Shown: positions 22,601 through 29,560 of the stretch, one piece after another
How positions within the stretch are numbered: position 1 is the first letter of the stretch
Layout: each line of letters begins with the position of its first letter
Assembly (NCBI GenBank): GCA_023055505.1
Contig: JALIRH010000042.1
Location: forward strand, 3,294,335 to 3,358,334
Origin: Callipepla californica brunnescens
Taxonomy: Eukaryota; Chordata; Aves; Galliformes; Odontophoridae
Direction of reading: 5' to 3'
Length of the DNA stretch: 64,000 bases
The notes under the pieces: generated by a model
Told to the model about the DNA's origin: nothing
Database searches by the model: none
The model's input: only the letters and a program-made list of their open reading frames with translations
Translations under genes and position numbers: made by a program

Positions 22601-24405
22601 TACGCACACACATCATGCACACAAACATAACTACAAAATATTGTTATTGTGGGGTCTGCAAATCCTACGTACAACTGATTTTACATGCCAGCATGTTCTA
22701 ATCCACCTACTTACGCTGATGTAGGAGGAGACACTGATCAGCATTCAGAGAATAATAGAGTGATAGAATATCCTGGGTTGGAAGAGATCCATAAGGAACA
22801 TCGAGTCCAAGTCATTGTTAGCTGCTAACTGCCTCTGCAGCCTCTGGGAGCTTTGGGAGTCCAAAGAGGGCATGAAATGAACCCTAGTGTACCAGTATAT
22901 ATATCCCATATGCAGATATATAGATGTCAATCCCATACACAGATACATCTGTCTCTATATGTGGGATGTCTATCTACCCATATCCTCCACCATCTCCAGT
23001 GCTGGAGATAACAACGCTCTGCTGTGGGTTCACGCTGTGCAGCAGGGAGCAGACTGAAGAAGCAGTGAGCTGCAAAGCAAGGCTGCCTTCAGCAGTTCTC
23101 CACCAGCTGTCAGCATTTCCCTTGCTCTCCTAAGCTCACTGTAAGCATCAAAATCATTCATTTTTTGTCAGAAAAGCACAAGACACAGCAGAAGTCTGCT
23201 GTCTGCAGACTTCTTCAGTTTTGCCCAGCTGATTCCTATTACTGTTACGACTGCCTGCCCTTCTGAAATATTACATACGGGGGCAAAACCAGGAAAGCTG
23301 TGTTCATCACATCAAATTCCCATGTTGGGAACAAGAGTGCCATGTTCCTGTTCCAGGGCTGACTGCAGGGAACAAAGTTATGTTCACCCACAATCATCTG
23401 GAACAGAGCAGAGCAGGAACTCAGACTCAAATCTTGCATAGTGTACAAGCGATTGCACTGGGACCCCCACCTCAAGCTTTTCAGTTGCACAACTATTTAT
23501 TTTCCCCTCATCAATTTGGAGCTTTCCCACTCTCTCTCTCCACGTTGTTTCCAAAGAACCCCGGTGCTTCAGCCTGAGCACAAAGCCATGCTTTTTTCCA
23601 CTAATGCACTGCTCGCTGGAGGATTTCTGTACGTTGCATTGTCAGAACAGATTCCCTGCAGCTACAGGCTGATTATTATTAACAGCCTCTACAGGAGGAA
23701 GCTGGGACACAGAGAAATTATGAAACTGGTATCCAGACGCGTAGCTGGAGTGGAGCCTCTGAGTCATGACTTAGCAGCTCGCCCTCAGTACAAACCTTCG
23801 TTCCAAGTGCATCCAAATAAGTCATGTGTTTCCCTTGCACTATCTTCAAGATGCTGTTTAGCAGAAACATCATCCCTTGTCCCCTTCGTCCTCACTCCAT
23901 ATCCCCAAACTCTCTGAATGAAACATAATAAAACAGAACTCCTGCCTCATAATTAACCAAAAGTCCCAACAGAAAGAAAAAATGGGATGATCCACTTCAG
24001 TCTTTGGGCTATTGGCTGGGGATGGGCTTCTCTGCCAGCTTGGTGCTCTGTCCCTTTCTGATGGTGGCTGCAAGTCCTTTACACAGCTTTTGAGTCAGCA
24101 GTTCAGGTGAATTTCTGGATGAAATGTGGCTTAAAAAGGAAAATATCCTAAAATGTTCAGTCGGATCAGGAGAGATGCCTGGTCCATGTATTTCTTCACT
24201 CTGCCTCTGCAGCCCTTCGAGCATAGAATCATAGAGGCTGGAAAAGATCGCTAAGATCATACAACCCAACCCCATTGTGCCCAAAGTTAGAGGGAGAAAA
24301 CCAGAACTTACAATCCAGAGGGACTTCAATGGCGCTGATGAGGTGGTGGAGGCACAGAGCGAACACAATCCCTGCACAGGTGAGCTGGTGGCCGTGCAGG
24401 ACCAT
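1645..24405 (-). CDS. NFASC: Neurofascin coding region, spliced, 5' part of gene (25 exons visible)
   Basis: Neurofascin is an axonal and glial cell-surface adhesion protein of the L1 family. It organises axon initial segments and nodes of Ranvier through ankyrin binding and contacts such as contactin/Caspr and gliomedin. The joined exons give one open frame of 1049 codons plus one base. Residues about 1-25 are a signal peptide, 38-138 Ig1, 139-236 Ig2, 254-352 Ig3, 353-444 Ig4, 445-537 Ig5, 538-628 Ig6, 641-740 FNIII-1, 741-838 FNIII-2, 839-945 FNIII-3 and 946-1044 FNIII-4. Short linker cassettes lie at 32-37, 237-253, 629-640 and 1045-1049. All introns are GT-AG on the minus strand and codon phases match at every junction, which is strong evidence for the model. 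Neurofascin rather than NrCAM, L1 or CHL1 is indicated by segments such as [19 protein letters not shown] and [20 protein letters not shown]. The transmembrane segment and cytoplasmic tail are not in the window, so the gene is incomplete here. Confidence 0.97.
1660..3532 (-). other. NFASC intron between w26 and w25
   Basis: Non-coding. It holds one CR1 tail (3138-3366) close to the donor of w25. Nothing else is recognised. Confidence 0.75.
3138..3366 (-). mobile_element. CR1 LINE 3' fragment
   Basis: It starts with AATCACAGAATCACTGAGGT and contains GGTTGGAAAAGAACCTCTAG, typical of the reverse complement of a CR1 3' end. It continues through CCTCCAGGGACGGTGATCCC to a CTTCCTAATATCCAA-like block. 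5'-truncated, about 230 bases. Confidence 0.9.
3533..3706 (-). CDS. NFASC: NFASC exon w25: second part of FNIII-4
   Basis: Acceptor TTTCCTCCCCAG, donor GTGAGT. It encodes [40 protein letters not shown] and [18 protein letters not shown]. The FNIII motif is [10 protein letters not shown], with the usual final A/V changed in context. NGS and NQT are sequons. It ends at phase 1, the last codon being completed by w26 (NE-ATPTP). Confidence 0.97.
4254..4376 (-). CDS. NFASC: NFASC exon w24: first part of FNIII-4
   Basis: Acceptor CTCCTCCCAAG, donor GTACGT. It encodes [40 protein letters not shown] and A. The conserved tryptophan is in [11 protein letters not shown]. Both ends are phase 1. Confidence 0.97.
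4377..5913 (-). other. NFASC intron between w24 and w23
   Basis: It includes a 14-base T run at 5070-5083 and an unusually CpG-rich patch at about 5490-5770, listed separately. No exon is recognised. Confidence 0.75.
5490..5770. promoter_or_regulatory. CpG-enriched intronic patch with MEF2/TATA-like and CRE-like sites
   Basis: CpGs are locally frequent against a CpG-poor intron. CTATAAATAG at 5577-5586 fits the MEF2 consensus YTAWWWWTAR and also resembles a TATA box. TGACGTCC near 5695-5702 is one base from a full CRE. It may be an internal promoter or enhancer. No transcript evidence can be seen from sequence. Confidence 0.35.
5914..6118 (-). CDS. NFASC: NFASC exon w23: second part of FNIII-3, with RGD
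   Basis: Acceptor TTTCTTGAAG, donor GTATGT. It encodes [60 protein letters not shown] and KEFPTPEG. An RGD tripeptide sits in the F-G loop (NGRGDGP), a position typical of integrin-binding FNIII modules. Together w22 and w23 are 321 bases with phase 1 outside, so the whole FNIII-3 can be skipped in frame, as is known for the NF186-type isoform. Confidence 0.97.
6119..7165 (-). other. NFASC intron within FNIII-3
   Basis: Non-coding. It contains a short telomere-like tract (about 6258-6277). No other repeats are recognised. Confidence 0.7.
7166..7281 (-). CDS. NFASC: NFASC exon w22: first part of FNIII-3
   Basis: The acceptor is AACGCTCAG and the donor GTGAGC. It encodes [20 protein letters not shown] then [20 protein letters not shown] nearer in-phase AG, nine bases into the exon, would give GED-SAPTD instead. 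The chosen site gives GED-YPKAAPTD, which matches known neurofascins. It ends at phase 0 with EYR and joins w23 (AYFWRDSS). Confidence 0.94.
7282..8274 (-). other. NFASC intron between FNIII-3 and FNIII-2
   Basis: Non-coding with respect to NFASC. A plus-strand open frame of 196 codons (7650-8240) is present; it has no recognised domain and runs close to w21. See findings. Confidence 0.65.
8275..8497 (-). CDS. NFASC: NFASC exon w21: second part of FNIII-2
   Basis: Acceptor CTCCATTCAG, donor GTGAGT. It encodes [60 protein letters not shown] and [14 protein letters not shown]. The FNIII motif is [15 protein letters not shown] and NET are sequons. It starts at phase 0 and ends at phase 1, which allows joining to w22 (GED-YPKAAP) or, if FNIII-3 is skipped, to w24 (GED-LPSSP). 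Confidence 0.97.
8498..9142 (-). other. NFASC intron within FNIII-2
   Basis: Contains a short CR1 3' tail at about 8708-8785. Nothing else is recognised. Confidence 0.7.
8708..8785 (+). mobile_element. CR1 LINE 3' tail
   Basis: GGACTTGATGATCTTGAAGG, TCTTTTCCAACC and a final AATTCTATGGTTCTG form the CR1 3' terminus with its imperfect 8-bp-type end repeat. Confidence 0.88.
9143..9213 (-). CDS. NFASC: NFASC exon w20: first part of FNIII-2
   Basis: Acceptor AATTTCAG, donor GTGAGA. The 71-base exon encodes [20 protein letters not shown] then ITWT. It is too short to form a conspicuous open frame but fits both flanks: SGA-RPEINP on one side and ITWT-PLNAT on the other. It starts at phase 1 and ends at phase 0. 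Confidence 0.94.
9214..10164 (-). other. NFASC intron between FNIII-2 and FNIII-1
   Basis: About 950 bases with no recognised exon, repeat or regulatory site. Confidence 0.65.
10165..10362 (-). CDS. NFASC: NFASC exon w19: second part of FNIII-1
   Basis: Acceptor CCCCTCAG, donor GTGAGT. It encodes [40 protein letters not shown] and [20 protein letters not shown] then [18 protein letters not shown] is the canonical FNIII F-strand (Y-x-x-x-V-x-A). NHS is a sequon. Both ends are phase 1. Confidence 0.97.
10462..10563 (-). CDS. NFASC: NFASC exon w18: first part of FNIII-1
   Basis: Acceptor GACCACCAG, donor GTCAGG. It encodes [20 protein letters not shown] then [14 protein letters not shown], with the conserved FNIII tryptophan (LTW). 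Both ends are phase 1. Starting two bases later, at CGACC, would create a stop, so the phase selects this acceptor. Confidence 0.95.
11310..11345 (-). CDS. NFASC: NFASC exon w17: 36-nt cassette between Ig6 and FNIII-1
   Basis: Acceptor TACCTTGCAG and donor GTAATC flank a 36-base exon encoding [12 protein letters not shown] (the first and last codons are shared with neighbours). This gives [20 protein letters not shown], a known chick neurofascin variant segment as I remember it. Phase 1 at both ends makes it skippable, giving VLERPDRP. A branch-point-like CTAAC precedes it, and ACTAAY elements lie on both sides. Confidence 0.93.
11937..12061 (-). CDS. NFASC: NFASC exon w16: second half of Ig6
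   Basis: Acceptor CCTTTCAG, donor GTAAAA. It encodes [40 protein letters not shown] and L. It completes Ig6 and ends at phase 1, so it can join the 36-nt cassette w17 or FNIII-1 exon w18 directly. Confidence 0.96.
12674..12821 (-). CDS. NFASC: NFASC exon w15: first half of Ig6
   Basis: Acceptor TTTGCAG, donor GTCTGT (a weaker GT site with no A at +3). It encodes [40 protein letters not shown] and DDTPLYSGS. The first cysteine (LHC) and tryptophan (VTW) of Ig6 are present. The chick sequence I recall reads PLYIGNR where this reads PLYSGSR, so the two differ slightly here. Confidence 0.94.
13181..13347 (-). CDS. NFASC: NFASC exon w14: second half of Ig5
   Basis: Acceptor GGCTGTGAG (pyrimidine-poor), donor GTAGGA. 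It encodes [40 protein letters not shown] and [22 protein letters not shown] is the F-strand Ig signature. The weak-looking acceptor is unusual among the set, but the phase and protein match to w13 (TLRW-FKNG) fix it. Confidence 0.94.
13444..13555 (-). CDS. NFASC: NFASC exon w13: first half of Ig5
   Basis: Acceptor TGCTTCCAG, donor GTAAGG. It encodes [20 protein letters not shown] then [18 protein letters not shown], with the first cysteine and the tryptophan of Ig5. NRT is a glycosylation sequon. It starts at phase 1 and ends at phase 2. A degenerate CR1 tail lies about 25 bases on its acceptor side. Confidence 0.96.
13580..13635 (+). mobile_element. Degenerate CR1 3' tail
   Basis: TTGGATTCAATGCTCTTAGT, GGCCTTTTCCAGCCCTATTG and AATCTATGACTCTATG resemble a diverged CR1 3' end. 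It lies about 25 bases on the acceptor side of exon w13. Confidence 0.7.
14023..14166 (-). CDS. NFASC: NFASC exon w12: second half of Ig4
   Basis: Acceptor TTTTGAAG, donor GTAGGT. It encodes [20 protein letters not shown] then [20 protein letters not shown] and NAFVSVL. The second Ig4 cysteine is in YQC, and NAS right after it is an N-glycosylation sequon. Both ends are phase 1. Confidence 0.96.
14416..14547 (-). CDS. NFASC: NFASC exon w11: first half of Ig4
   Basis: Acceptor TCTTAAAG, donor GTAAGT. It encodes [32 protein letters not shown], an IQW-containing stretch and NGEPIEG. The exon supplies the first cysteine and the tryptophan of Ig4. Both ends are phase 1. Confidence 0.96.
14662..14846 (-). 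CDS. NFASC: NFASC exon w10: second half of Ig3
   Basis: Acceptor TCTCCTTAG, donor GTACGT (14656-14661). It encodes [40 protein letters not shown] and [20 protein letters not shown]. The DSGEYFC motif is the typical F-strand Ig signature (D-x-G-x-Y-x-C). It ends at phase 1. Confidence 0.97.
15310..15421 (-). CDS. NFASC: NFASC exon w9: first half of Ig3
   Basis: Acceptor GATATCAG at 15422-15429, donor GTACGT at 15304-15309. It encodes [20 protein letters not shown] then [17 protein letters not shown], with the first Ig3 cysteine. It starts at phase 1 and ends at phase 2, joining w10 to give GVPAPDIMW. It follows a 3.5-kb intron. Confidence 0.95.
17410..17427. repeat. (AAT)n short repeat
   Basis: About six AAT units in the intron between w8 and w9. 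Confidence 0.9.
18322..18395 (+). mobile_element. CR1 LINE 3' tail
   Basis: GGTTGGACTGGGTGATCTTA, GAGGTCTTTTCCAACCTTAA then a CTGTGATTCT end. This is the standard CR1 3' terminus. Confidence 0.9.
18961..19011 (-). CDS. NFASC: NFASC exon w8: 51-nt cassette, Ig2-Ig3 linker
   Basis: It is flanked by acceptor TTTATTGCAG and donor GTGAGTC. It encodes [16 protein letters not shown] plus shared codons, giving [26 protein letters not shown]. The mammalian counterpart I recall has a related stretch ending DMYSARGVAE. The length is a multiple of three and both ends are phase 1, so it is a clean cassette exon; skipping gives KVKTTRGVTE. It adds two N-glycosylation sequons (NET and NHT) to the hinge between Ig2 and Ig3. 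Confidence 0.92.
19012..20586 (-). other. NFASC intron between Ig2 and cassette w8
   Basis: About 1.6 kb with no recognised repeat or exon. Confidence 0.65.
20587..20757 (-). CDS. NFASC: NFASC exon w7: second half of Ig2
   Basis: Acceptor CCCTGCAG, donor GTAAGT (20581-20586). It encodes [20 protein letters not shown] then [20 protein letters not shown] and [16 protein letters not shown]. The cysteine in YSC completes the Ig2 disulphide. It ends at phase 1, so the reading can pass either to cassette w8 or directly to w9. Confidence 0.96.
20940..21062 (-). CDS. NFASC: NFASC exon w6: first half of Ig2
   Basis: It lies between acceptor TCTGGCAG (21063-21070) and donor GTGAGT (20934-20939). It encodes [20 protein letters not shown], then [20 protein letters not shown], with the first Ig2 cysteine and the conserved tryptophan. 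Both ends are phase 1. The intron on its 5' side carries a CR1 copy of about 300 bases. Confidence 0.96.
21195..21510 (+). mobile_element. CR1 LINE fragment, about 315 bases
   Basis: Contains GAGCAGCTGAGGGAACTGGG, AGTCTGGAGAAGAGGAGG, the GGCAGCCCAGGGAGGTGGTG block and a 3' end TTGGACTGGGTGATTCTAGA with AATGATTCTATGATCCTG. It fills about half of the intron between w5 and w6. The bases just after it (about 21525-21570) look like a second, inverted CR1 end. Confidence 0.92.
21686..21882 (-). CDS. NFASC: NFASC exon w5: second half of Ig1
   Basis: The acceptor is CTTACAG and the donor GTGAGT (21680-21685). The exon encodes the Ig1 tryptophan ([18 protein letters not shown]), then [20 protein letters not shown] and the second cysteine in [16 protein letters not shown]. 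The run MRWRSG has tryptophan where other neurofascins I know have arginine (codons CGG TGG CGG). Reading is otherwise intact. The junction with w4 gives NPAP-I-FSW. Confidence 0.96.
22118..22223 (-). CDS. NFASC: NFASC exon w4: first half of Ig1
   Basis: The acceptor is CTTTTCAG at 22224-22231 and the donor GTAAGT at 22112-22117. It encodes [20 protein letters not shown] followed by [14 protein letters not shown], the A-B-C strands of Ig1 with the first conserved cysteine (IEC). It starts at phase 1 and ends at phase 2. The neighbouring exon w5 completes the domain. Confidence 0.96.
22517..22534 (-). CDS. NFASC: NFASC exon w3: 18-nt microexon (SNIQSE)
   Basis: In gene sense the exon is CAAATATTCAGAGTGAAT, preceded by an acceptor (AATAACAG) and followed by donor GTAAGTGC. 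With the flanking exons it encodes SNIQSE, giving PLD-SNIQSE-LPQPP, which matches the N-terminal linker of chick neurofascin as I recall it. Both ends are phase 1, so skipping gives PLD-LPQPP in frame. Its size, a pyrimidine tract pushed upstream, TGC motifs between tract and acceptor, and TGCATG elements downstream are the usual signature of a neural microexon. Confidence 0.93.
22749..22860 (-). mobile_element. CR1 LINE 3' fragment
   Basis: AATAGAGTGATAGAATATCC then TGGGTTGGAAGAGATCCATA and AGTCCAAGTCATT resemble a diverged antisense CR1 end. Confidence 0.75.
24222..24290 (-). mobile_element. CR1 LINE 3' tail next to the ATG exon
   Basis: ATAGAATCATAGAGGCTGGA, AAAGATCGCTAAGATCATAC and CAACCCAACCCC. 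It ends about 15-20 bases from the splice donor of w2. Confidence 0.88.
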
Positions 24406-24476
24406 TTTGGATATCGGGACAACTCTATGACTTCAGCTGCTCCCCCGAGGAGAGCTGATGGCTGTTGGGTCCTCAG
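24312..24476 (-). CDS. NFASC: NFASC exon w2: 5' UTR end, start codon and signal peptide
   Basis: The acceptor (TTTTGCAG) lies at 24477-24484 and the donor (GTAAGT) at 24306-24311. The start codon is at 24403-24405 in a strong context (A at -3, G at +4). An in-frame TGA ten codons upstream (24433-24435) fixes it as the first start in this frame. The coding part is 31 codons plus one base. It begins MVLHGHQL, has a hydrophobic core around GIVFALCL and ends HHLISA then IEVPLD, with predicted cleavage after LISA. This matches the chick neurofascin leader I remember apart from about three residues. Bases 24406-24476 are 5' UTR. A CR1 tail ends about 20 bases beyond the donor. Confidence 0.95.
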
Positions 24477-24796
24477 CTGCAAAACACACAAAGCCAGAGG
24501 TCAGTGCAACTGCATCCTGCTTTCCTCCTCCTGGCAAATGTGGGGAGAGAGAATTTTCAGTATGGAAATATATCAGAGGGACAGGGGGGTGTTAATGGTG
24601 CCAGAATTAGTTTCTAGGCTTTGGTATTCATTGTCTTCCCAAGGCCTTCTTTGTTCAGCCTTTATGTTACCTGTGCTCAAACCTCAGAGCTCTGCTGGGT
24701 TCTCCCCAAGGAATGATGGAAAGTTAACCCAAGAAGTGAATGCAAAACCACTGATGGTCCCCATAGGAGAAAATAAGGATGGTTTGCTGTTTCGTA

Positions 24797-24905
24797 GAAC
24801 CATGGAATCATAGAAAGATTGGGTTGGAAGGGACCTCAAAGACCACCTCATTCCAACCACCCTGCCATGGGCAGGGCTGACAACCACTAAATCAGACACC
24901 AGATC
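24797..24905 (-). mobile_element. CR1 LINE 3' fragment
   Basis: ACCATGGAATCATAGAAAGA, TTGGGTTGGAAGGGACCTCA, AAGACCACCTCATTCCAACC then CCTGCCATGGGCAGGG. Close to consensus CR1. Confidence 0.92.
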
Positions 24906-27900
24906 ACTTTGCCTGGGGTCAGGAAGCTGATAGCTGTATTTTTACGCACAGGACCCAGCAGCCAGTAAAAGCCAGATTTCATTCTGGATTGAAAACAGAG
25001 AGCTGAATGATCCCAGCACCAATGAGAGCCTGAAAGAAGCTCCAGCACTGCTGGTGGCCATTCCCCTTCCCGACATCGCACTGCCTGTTTACAACACTAG
25101 AAGGGTATTTTTGGACCAAGAAGAGCAGAGACCAGATGTAGCAACTCTTTGTGAGCAGCTTTGCCTCCTTTTTCCAGGAGGCAATGGGGCTCTGAGGCTG
25201 CGTGGGGTCAGGCATTGCAGTGATGCCTTCACCCCTGCACACATCCAGGAGCCCGCAGGGACCAGCAGCACATCACTCAGGGTTTTCATACACATCCATT
25301 TGATTTTGCTGTTAATAAGCCCGCAGACAAACTGCAGATTAAAAGAGAGTAGAAAGGAGGATGAATTATCCTATCTGTGCAATAAAATTCCCCATAGAAA
25401 GGCCGCTGCACCACAAAGGTTGCATGGCAGCTGAGTTACAGCTCTGTCTGCAGTAGAGCTATAACAGCCAGGCAGCAGACTGTCCAGACAGCTCTCAGCT
25501 GAGAGCAGAAACAACGCCAGGGCAGCAAGCAGTGGAAAATCCCCAGTGCTGCTCCTCGCTGCTCCTTCCCATCTCCACACAGCCCAGCACCGAGGTGGGA
25601 TGGTACCAACAGGAGAGCAGCACAGAAGCCATTTGGTGAGCAAGGAGAGCCTGAGTCATAAAATATAAATCAGCCCAGCCTGGGCTGCTGCTTCTGAGCC
25701 CCAGCGAGGCTGATGTGGGAGGGAGGAGGGGGTCAGGACAACAGACAGAACCCGGTGGTAGGTACTGCAGGGTGCCAAGCTGACAGCTGTCAGCCAGCAG
25801 ACAGCCCTGACACATGGCCTGCGCTGCTCTCCTGCATCCCAGACAGGGGCAAAGCCAGTGCAAGGCAGCTCCTGAGGACACTTTCCCTCTTGCCCTTATG
25901 GAGAATGGGAAGTGTTTTGCCATCCACACTGGGTTTCACCCTCCCTAAGGGAATGCTGTTCCCGCACCGTGCACTGGAACCGTAGCAATGTCTGAAAGCT
26001 GTCACGGTAATTAAATTAGAAGGGATGGGGAAGGAGGGCCAGGCACATCCTTCCCAGCCCCTCCGCAGACCAAACGTGCAACCTGAGATTTCTAAAGCAT
26101 TAACAACAAGATGCTCAGCTCCAAAGATTTACCACGAGGCATTCCTGACCCTCTGTACACATCCAAACCTGAAGGTTGGGTCTAAGTCAGAGCCCAGAAC
26201 ATGCATCCCCACCCCTGGGCTGAAGCCCAAGCAAAGTCACCGGCCCCCTGCGTCCCTATTAGACCAAATTATGGGTTGCAAAGGGGCTTCGAGGGGAGCT
26301 CCACTTTGATCTCTTATTTTTTTGCTCATTCAAAGGATTTTCCAATCCAGTCGTCACAATAAAAATAGTTGAAGGACAAAATAATTACAGGATCGGGTCA
26401 GTAATTAAATTCGTGTCCAGGACTTCCACTGTCCTCAGAGAGCAGGTCGTGCTGAACGAAGCTTTTCAAATTACTTCTTTAGCTTTCTGTCTGAGGGAGG
26501 ATATCATCGTGATCTGTGGTCTTCATTATTTAGAGCACTTCATTTCTCCGGTCACAGCTTAAAATGAGTAATGGATAAGTTAACAGCAAGATGTTGGTTT
26601 TATGCCTCTCTGCTACTAAGCAATAGTTTGACTTATGAATTAAATCAACCAATAGTGCAATACGATGTTTAGCAAGGCTGAGATTTTTAGCACCAAAGAG
26701 CATCCCTGCCTTTAGGGGAAGCTCGTTTTGTGGGAGATGTGGGTGCAGGAGCACAGAATCTGTAACCATGCCCGTGTGTGTAGGTGGGCTGCTGGGGCTG
26801 GGTGCTGCAGAACAGAGCCCGCATTGTTGGGAATGTGGGCAGCAAGGGAACTGCCCCAGTACAGAGGGATGGGGCCCAGAGCTGAGGGTATCTGGGGATC
26901 CTGAGACTGTCTGATGATGGACATACCTGAGCCTGGAAAATTCATCTCTGACCTTGCTCCAGACCTCCTTCCAGAAACTGTGTATGCATCTTTCACTGAG
27001 CAAAAGGATAATGAAGCCCTGGACAGGGCTTGTGAAACTGAGGACAGTTCCCCTTTGCAGGCAGAGGGAAGAGGTTCAGAGCAAGAGAACTTTGACATGC
27101 ACCTGGCGATGGTGGAGACATTCGATGGGACAATTTGTCCCAGGGCTGAGAATGCTGCTGTGGGAGCCAAGTGCTTGCTGGACTAGGATGGGAGCAAAGG
27201 ATTTAAAGGGGAATTGCACCCGCTGTAGCAAAACAAGCCATACATTTTACTCCTGGGCAACAGTGAGGATAAAATAACTCAAAAGGAGAATTTTTTAGGA
27301 GGAAACATATATGGTATTATATATATGCACCCTCTGCTCCACAAACGCACGGACAGCAGGCTGTAACCTGGCACCGAGCATCTTCTGTTCCGTTTTAAAA
27401 GCAAAGGATGATTTTGCTGCACTGTTTTCCAACCAAATCTGGATTTCTAAGTAACAGTGCAGCAGTTGAGTAACTGCCCCAGGGTTGCATAGTGTCAAGA
27501 GGAGGTACAGAGAGTTGAGGTGTCAGGAGCAGAGCCCAGTGTGGCTTTATGAGGCCCTGTTGCCCCCCACCAGCAGGGACAATCCCCCCACCAGGTGATT
27601 GCCCTTTGCTTACACCTCCCAGCAGCTGCTCTGGGGAGCTGGCTGCTGCTGAAACCAAATCTGGCCCAGGTGCCATCACTGCTCATTTCCCTCCGTGTGT
27701 TCTGCAGAGAGCTTCACGCTCTCAGGTGTCTCCTGATGGAAGGACAACGCTCGTACACCCATCATTAAAATGCACAACACATCCAAGCACTTTATCTGTA
27801 AGGCACTCAAAATGCACAATGAATGGGTTAGGGTGCATGCACAGCCCTTTGAGGGCCCTGGGATGGCAGTCTGGCCAAGCCCTGGCTCTGAGAGGCATTC

Positions 27901-29456
27901 CCAAACTGCATTCCTGCACCACACCGATGTCCTGCCCCGCTTCAGGAGCACCAGCCCCTCTACAGTGCTCTCCTCTGGAGAAAGAAAGAGCTGGAGGATT
28001 TCCCCTTGGTACAAACAACCCTGGGGAAGAGCTAGGATAATGAGATGAGACCTCTCTGGGTGGCAATGGGAACAAAGCTCTCTTCTGCAGACCCCCGTCC
28101 AGCCCCTCATAGCACACAGACACAGTAAGGCACAGGGATCTCTGGCTGGAGTCAAACACAATTAAATTATTCCACAGTGAAGGATTGTTTGTGATCAGCT
28201 CATTAGGTCCAGCAGGACACTCTCAGTAGCAATTAGGCATTTATCCCTATTTATGGTTGTAAGAGGAGCAGTAAAACTCGAGCAGCTAGTGTTCAGGAAG
28301 ATTCCACCAGCACCATTTAACGCATCTCAGTCGCTTAATTAAAACTGATGGAATAGCACAGAGCAATGTTTCCACAAATGAAAGCTCTTTTCGTTTCAGA
28401 TAATGAAAAGCATTGATTTAGAGGGAATATATGCGTGTGGTTCCCCAACAGTGATGGAAGAATCCATCTCCCAGGGCCTTCTCCTGCTTCGTTCCTCCTA
28501 CCATATATTGGACAGGTTTCTAGGTTGCTGCCTTCCAGGCTGTAAATCCTCCACTCCTGATGTTTAGAGCCTTTGCAACAGGCAGAAGCAGACACCAGCT
28601 AATTCAGTTACATCTCCCCCAACCTCCTGCTCCTGCCCTCTGGAGAGAAAAAAAACCAACAATGAAGAAGGAAATTTCTCCCTGCACACAGGTTTGGATG
28701 GGAGCATTGCACTCACTGCCACTCAGCTTAGGGGCAAGGAGCACAGTGACTCTTTCAGAAGGTAATTCATTCCCATGTAGGTCTGAGTGAGGCTGCTGGA
28801 AAGCACGGATAACTCCAGGGAGACGCTCTTAATCCATCACAGCCGTATCTCAGCGCTACATAAATGTGAATTAATTTATCATTCTGTCCTTTTGGTAATG
28901 TAAGAAAACACTGTAGTTCTATTACACAGAGTGACTCGAGTCCAGAGAGGTTAAGTGTTACCCCAAGGTCACGCATGAGATATGGCGTAGGTGGGAAATA
29001 AGCCTGTAACATCAGAGCACTAAATTTAATCAGAAAATAGCGTTTAACCTTTACAAATCGGTCAGCGAGAGCAGAGAATAAAAGATGTGGAAGCGTGAAG
29101 CTGACTGTGGATGATGATGACGTGGCCTTTGCCAGCACCATGAGCACGGTGTGGGGCAGCAGCTGATCCTGTCACTAAGCAGGAGCTGAGATCTCCAAGG
29201 AGTTGCCCTTGGTAGAAAGCAAAGGTGCTCCACAGCATCGCTGCTGCTTGGGCTGCCCTCCTGTGTGGTGTGGTGGGATGGCTGGGGAAGATGGGGCAGC
29301 TGAAATAAAAAAAGCAGGAGCCCCGAGCACCAAACCCAACCTGACTGCTGTGTGGTGCCTGTGAGAGCCAGGCTGGGGTGTTTTGTCCCAGTGAAGTAGC
29401 TCTATCTGCAAACCCAACCAGTGGCAATGCCAACTGCCCTGCCAACTTCCAGAAAG

Positions 29457-29560
29457 GACCATAGAGAATCCCTAAGAATGGAAAAGATCCCTGAGATCAG
29501 GTCCAACTGCCATCCCATCCCCATCATGCCCACTAACCACCTCCCTGTGAGAGACCTGAG
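29457..29560 (-). mobile_element. CR1 LINE 3' fragment, diverged
   Basis: ACCATAGAGAATCCCTAAGA, ATGGAAAAGATCCCTGAGAT and CAGGTCCAACTGCCATCCCA fit a diverged antisense CR1 3' end. Confidence 0.75.

Larger units (their letters stand above)
22535..24311 (-). other. NFASC intron between signal-peptide exon and microexon w3
   Basis: Contains two CR1 tails (22749-22860 and 24222-24290) and a degenerate ATATCC-rich stretch at about 22900-22985. It ends with the neural-type acceptor region of w3. Confidence 0.7.
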
